A stretch of DNA of 64,000 bases from Balanoglossus misakiensis (lineage: Eukaryota > Hemichordata), in contig CM082577.2 in the NCBI GenBank assembly GCA_040954595.2, forward strand, positions 12,214,001-12,278,000, given 5' to 3'. The position numbers were made by a program, and so were the translations under genes. Below the pieces are notes generated by a model. It saw only the letters and a program-made list of their open reading frames with translations, searched no databases and was not told the origin of the DNA. This document shows, piece after piece, positions 59,672-64,000 of the stretch (positions within the stretch are counted from its first letter, which is position 1; each line of letters begins with the position of its first letter).

Positions 59672-61397
59672 ATTAAAGCTGCAAGCAGCATTGTCCGGGC
59701 CCAAGCTCTATTATCTGATCTGATTATTAGATATGCACATAATTAATGAGTAGAAACATAATGCTGTGTTTTATCCCATGAAATATCAAGGTTATATCTA
59801 GGTTTGGTGTTGACATAGTATTAAGTAGGTCAAAGGTCACCCAGAGGTCACCAATTATTTGGGCAGAATATTTTGACCCATAGTGGTCTATGTCCAACAA
59901 TAACCAGATCTCTAGCCCTTTTGGTTAGCCCGGAATTAGGTATGCACATAAATAATGAGTAAAGCAGGTGTCACAGGTGACACAAAACTTTGGCTTTTCA
60001 TTATGGCCCCATACCTCCAAATGCCAACGCTGTACCTGCTTTGGATGCCGAGATATGCAAAAGTAGGTCAAAGGTCATCTGAGGTCACCCAAAATTTTGG
60101 CAGAAAATTTTGACCCATAGTGGTCCATGTCCAACAAAAACCAGACCTCTAGCCATTTTGGTTAGCCCGGAATTAGGTATGCACATAAATAATGAGTAAA
60201 GCAGGTGTCACAGGTGACCCAAAACTTTGGCTTTTCATTATGGCCCCATACCTCCAAACGCCAAGGCTGTATCTGGTGTGGATGTCGAGATATGCAAAAG
60301 TAGGTCAAAGGTCACCCGAGGTCACCCAACATTTGGGCAAAATATTTTGACCCCATACTGGTCCATGTATAACAAAAACAAAACCTCTAGGTCTATTGGT
60401 TCATCTGTAATTAGGTATATGCATATTTAATGAGGTCAGCAGAGGTCAAAGGGGTCATGAAAAGTAGCAAAATTTTTTGATCACATACAAATCCACATAC
60501 ATCAAAAACCAAACTTATAGCCCTATTGGTTAGCCTGGAATTAGATATGCAGAAAAATGATGCGTCAAAAGTAGGTCAAAGGTCATTGCCAAAATTACCA
60601 AAATATTTATAGGTTATTCTTGTCATATGATGATTCATATCCATAAAAAGAATTTCTGTGCTATCAATTTTTGGGCTAGAAAAGGAATTTTTACTTTTTA
60701 ATCGTTTTTCACAAAATCCAATATGGCCGCCATAATCTTCGACCAATCACATTCCCCTTCGCAAACTTGATAGACATCTGTTTAATGACCACACACACCA
60801 AATCTTGTGACTCGGTTATTGCCCGTTGTGGAGAAGAAGATTTTTGAAGTTTTACTATGGTTTTTCGAAAATCCAATATGGCCGCCATAATCTTCGACCA
60901 ATCACAATGATCTTCGCAAACTTGATAGACATCAGTTAGGTGACCACATACCCCAAACGGCGTGACTCGGTTATCGCCGGTTCTGGAGAAGAAGATTTTT
61001 GAAATTTTGACCAGATTTCAGAAAAACAACTGTCGCAAAAAAACTGCAACATTGACAGCAAAATATCCAATTACAAAAATGATGGGCAGAGGGTATACTA
61101 CCAGCACACCAAATATGAAGTCGATCTGACTTGTAGTTTCTGAGATCTGAGATTTGCATTTTTTCAGAAAATCCAATATGGCCGCCATGTCACGTGACTA
61201 ATTAAGTATTCACAAGTCACTGCACATCTACTCATTGACCTTGACCACTGTAGCAAGTTTGAGAACTGTACCTGCAGCGGTGTCTGAGATCTAGAGCGCG
61301 AAAGAAGTGAACCAAGAATAAAGAAAGAAAGAAAGAAAGAAAGAAAAACCCCAACGAAACCAATACGGGCCCAAGCCTGGCTTGGCTTGGGCCCGTA
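59672..61397 (+). repeat. array unit 4 (about 1.73 kb)
   Basis: Head cattgtccgggcccaagc. DR1 at 59827, 60065, 60302 and 60573. It ends in (GAAA)n and a hairpin at 61365-61396 (acgggcccaagcc and inverse). Confidence 0.9.
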
Positions 61398-63352
61398 ATT
61401 AAAGCTGCAAGCAGCATTGTCCGGGCCCAAGCTCTATTATCTGATCAGATTATTAGATATGCACATAATCAATGAGTAGAAACATAATGCTGTGTTTTAT
61501 CCCATGAAATATCAAGGTTATATCTATGTTTGGTGTTGATATAGTGTTAAGTAGGTCAAAGGTCACCCAGAGGTCACCCACAATTTGGGCAGAAAATTTT
61601 GATCCATAGTGGTCCATGTCCAACAAAAACCAGACCTCTAGCCCTTTTGGTTAGCCCGGAATTAGGTATGCACATAAATAATGAGTTAAGCAGGTGTCAA
61701 AGGTGACCCAAAACTTTGGCTTTTCATTATGGCCCCATACCTCCAAACGCCAAGGTTGTATCTGCTGTGGATGTCGAGATATGCAAAAGTAGGTCAAAGG
61801 TCACCCGAGATCACCCAACATTTGGGCAAAATATTTTGACCCCATACTGGTCCATGTATAACAAAAACAAAACCTCTAGGTCTATTGGTTCATCATTAAT
61901 TAGGTATGCGCATATTTAATGAGGTCACCAGAGGTCAAAGGGGTCATGAAAAGTAGCAACATTTTTTGATCACATACAAATCCACATACATTAAAAACCA
62001 AACTTATAGCCCTATTGGTAAGCCTGGAATTAGATATGCAGAAAAATGATGCGTCAAAAGTAGGTCAAAGGTCATTGCCAAAATTACCAAAATATTTATA
62101 GCTTATTCTTGTCATATGATGATTCATATCCATAAAAAGAATTTCTGTGCCCTTTTGGTTAGCCCGGAATTAGGTATGCACATAAATAATGAGTTAAGCA
62201 GGTGTCAAAGGTGACCCAAAACTTTGGCTTTTCATTATGGCCCCATACCTCCAAACGCCAAGGTTGTATCTGCTGTGGATGTCGAGATATGCAAAAGTAG
62301 GTCAAAGGTCACCCGAGATCACCCAACATTTGGGCAAAATATTTTGACCCCATACTGGTCCATGTATAACAAAAACAAAACCTCTAGGTCTATTGGTTCA
62401 TCATTAATTAGGTATGCGCATATTTAATGAGGTCACCAGAGGTCAAAGGGGTCATGAAAAGTAGCAACATTTTTTGATCACATACAAATCCACATACATT
62501 AAAAACCAAACTTATAGCCCTATTGGTAAGCCTGGAATTAGATATGCAGAAAAATGATGCGTCAAAAGTAGGTCAAAGGTCATTGCCAAAATTACCAAAA
62601 TATTTATAGCTTATTCTTGTCATATGATGATTCATATCCATAAAAAGAATTTCTGTGCTATCAATTTTTAGGCTAGAAAAGGAATTTTTACTTTTTAATC
62701 GTTTTTCACAAAATCCAATATGGCCGCCATAATCTTCGACCAATCACATTCCCCTTCGCAAACTTGATAGGCACCTGTTTAATGACCACACACATCAAAT
62801 CTTGTGACTCGGTTATCGCCCGTTCTTGAGAAGAAGATTTTTGAAGTTTTACTATGGTTTTTCGAAAATCCAATATGGCCGCCATAATCTTCGACCAATC
62901 ACAATGATCTTCGCAAACTTGATAGACATCAGTTAGGTGACCACATACCCCAAACGGCGTGACTCAGTTATCACCGGTTCTGGAGAAGAAGATTTTTGAA
63001 ATTTAAGCCAGATTTCAGAAAAAAAATTGTAGCAAAAAAACTGCAACATTGACAGCAAAATATCCAATTACAAAAATGATGGGTAGAAGGTAGACTACCT
63101 GCACACCAAATTTGAAGTCGATCTGACTTGTAGTTTCTGAGATCTGAGATTTGCATTTTTTCAGAAAATCCAATATGGCCGCCAGGTCACGTGACTAATT
63201 AAAAATTCACAGGTTCAATGCACGACTACTCATTGACCTTGACCACTGTAGCAAGTTTCAGAAGTGTACCTGCAGTGGTGTCTGAGATCTAGAGCGACAA
63301 AGAATTGACACAAGAATAAAGAAAGAAGAAAGAAGAAAGAAGGAAAGACAGA
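61398..63352 (+). repeat. array unit 5 (about 1.96 kb), enlarged by an internal duplication
   Basis: Same subtype as unit 4. DR1 at 61553, 61791, 62062, 62299 and 62570. A 508-bp block is duplicated in tandem (61642-62149 and 62150-62657), which explains its greater length. The terminal hairpin is lacking; it ends in gaaagaagaaag runs. Confidence 0.9.
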
Positions 63353-64000
63353 ATTAAAGCTGCAAGCAGCATTGTCCGGGCCCAAGCTCTATTATCTGAT
63401 CTGATTATTAGATATGCACATAATTAATGAGTAGAAACATAATGTTGTGTTTTATCCCATGAAATATCAAGATTATATCTATGTTTGGTGCTGATATAGT
63501 GTTAAGTAGGTCAAAGGTCACCCAGAGGTCACCCACAATTTGGGCAGAAAATTTTGACCCTTAGTGGTCCATGTCCAACAAAAACCAGACCTCTAGCCCT
63601 TTTGGTTAGCCCAGAATTAGGTATGCACATAAATAATGAGTTAAGCAGGTGTCACAGGTGACCCAAAACTTTGGCTTTTCATTATGGCCCCATACCTCCA
63701 AACGCCAAGGCTGTATCTGCTGTGGATGCTGAGATTTGCGAAAGTAGGTCAAAGGTCACCAGAGGTCACCCAACATTTGGGTAAAAACATTTGACCCCAT
63801 ACTGGTCCTGTCCAACAAAAACAAAACCTCTAGGTCTATTGGTTCGCCTGTAATTAGCTATGCACATAATTAATGAGGTCAGCAGTGGTCAAAGGGGTCG
63901 TGAAAAGTAGCAAAATATTTTGATCACACACTCATCCACATACATCAAAAACCAAACTTATAGCCCTATTGGTTAGCCTGGAATAAGATATGCAGAAAAA
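63353..64000 (+). repeat. array unit 6, cut by the window end
   Basis: Same head as units 4 and 5. DR1 at 63508 and 63745. The array continues beyond the window. Confidence 0.9.

Noticed and set aside
55765-64000. Recurring 60-90 codon frames within the array units (for example 60227-60430 + and 61716-61919 +)
   Set aside because: They recur because the repeat recurs; they differ by frame-breaking changes between units and show no protein-like constraint.
1-64000. tRNA or rRNA genes
   Set aside because: I looked for a GGTTCGAATCC-type B box with a matching A box and for conserved rRNA words, and found none; a covariance-model scan would be needed to exclude them fully.

Overview
The window is animal nuclear DNA. 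Coding sequence is sparse and split into short exons with GT/AG boundaries, 3' ends carry AATAAA signals, and most of the rest is AT-rich DNA packed with foldback elements, MITEs, microsatellites and satellite-like repeats. The gene content (an egg-lectin type rhamnose-binding lectin, a sushi/Ig/Kazal/NTR secreted protein, a heparan sulfate 3-O-sulfotransferase) and the frequent acatgtacatgta-type motifs fit a marine invertebrate, most likely a non-vertebrate deuterostome (acorn worm, lancelet or echinoderm). I cannot name the species from sequence alone.

Layout. 1-12760: no exon I can support; probably intronic or intergenic relative to the sulfotransferase, with a few foldback repeats and a 421-bp terminal-inverted-repeat element at 7062-7482. 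12761-13397 (+): terminal, sulfotransferase-domain exon of an HS3ST-like gene, with a long 3' UTR to about 15275. 16652-17408: G-run DNA transposon. 17590-20563 (-), with an upstream non-coding exon near 20928: a complete rhamnose-binding (SUEL) lectin gene whose 120-residue product I could assemble across four coding exons, including a 21-nt micro-exon; its large intron is filled by a complex nested repeat. 22-26 kb: several foldback elements. 27121-35301 (+): a complete 11-exon gene for a secreted modular protein of about 692 residues: signal peptide, three CCP/sushi modules, an Ig domain, two more CCP modules, a follistatin-N/Kazal module, an acidic linker and a C-terminal NTR/C345C-like domain. 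Every intron is phase 1.

35.3-64 kb has no gene I can support. It holds a 250-bp tetranucleotide array, an internally deleted LTR retrotransposon (41548-42050), an inverted block of a nuclear-receptor-motif repeat (42427-44335), several short duplications, a broken BEL/Pao integrase beside an orphan histone-type 3' stem-loop (54.1-54.5 kb), and a six-unit head-to-tail array of the same repeat family from 55765 to the window end.

Two things stand out. First, the secreted CCP-Ig-CCP-Kazal-NTR protein is a domain order I do not recognise as a named family; it combines complement-regulator modules with a C345C-like tail, and its promoter carries an ETS/IRF-type composite motif. Second, the repeat family at 42.4-44.3 kb and 55.8-64 kb carries 22 perfect AGGTCA-A-AGGTCA (DR1) elements that I could count by eye, many followed by a third half site at DR4 or DR5 spacing. 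It may therefore be a mobile source of nuclear-receptor binding sites. The lectin and the modular protein are both secreted and adjacent, but no shared pathway can be shown from sequence.
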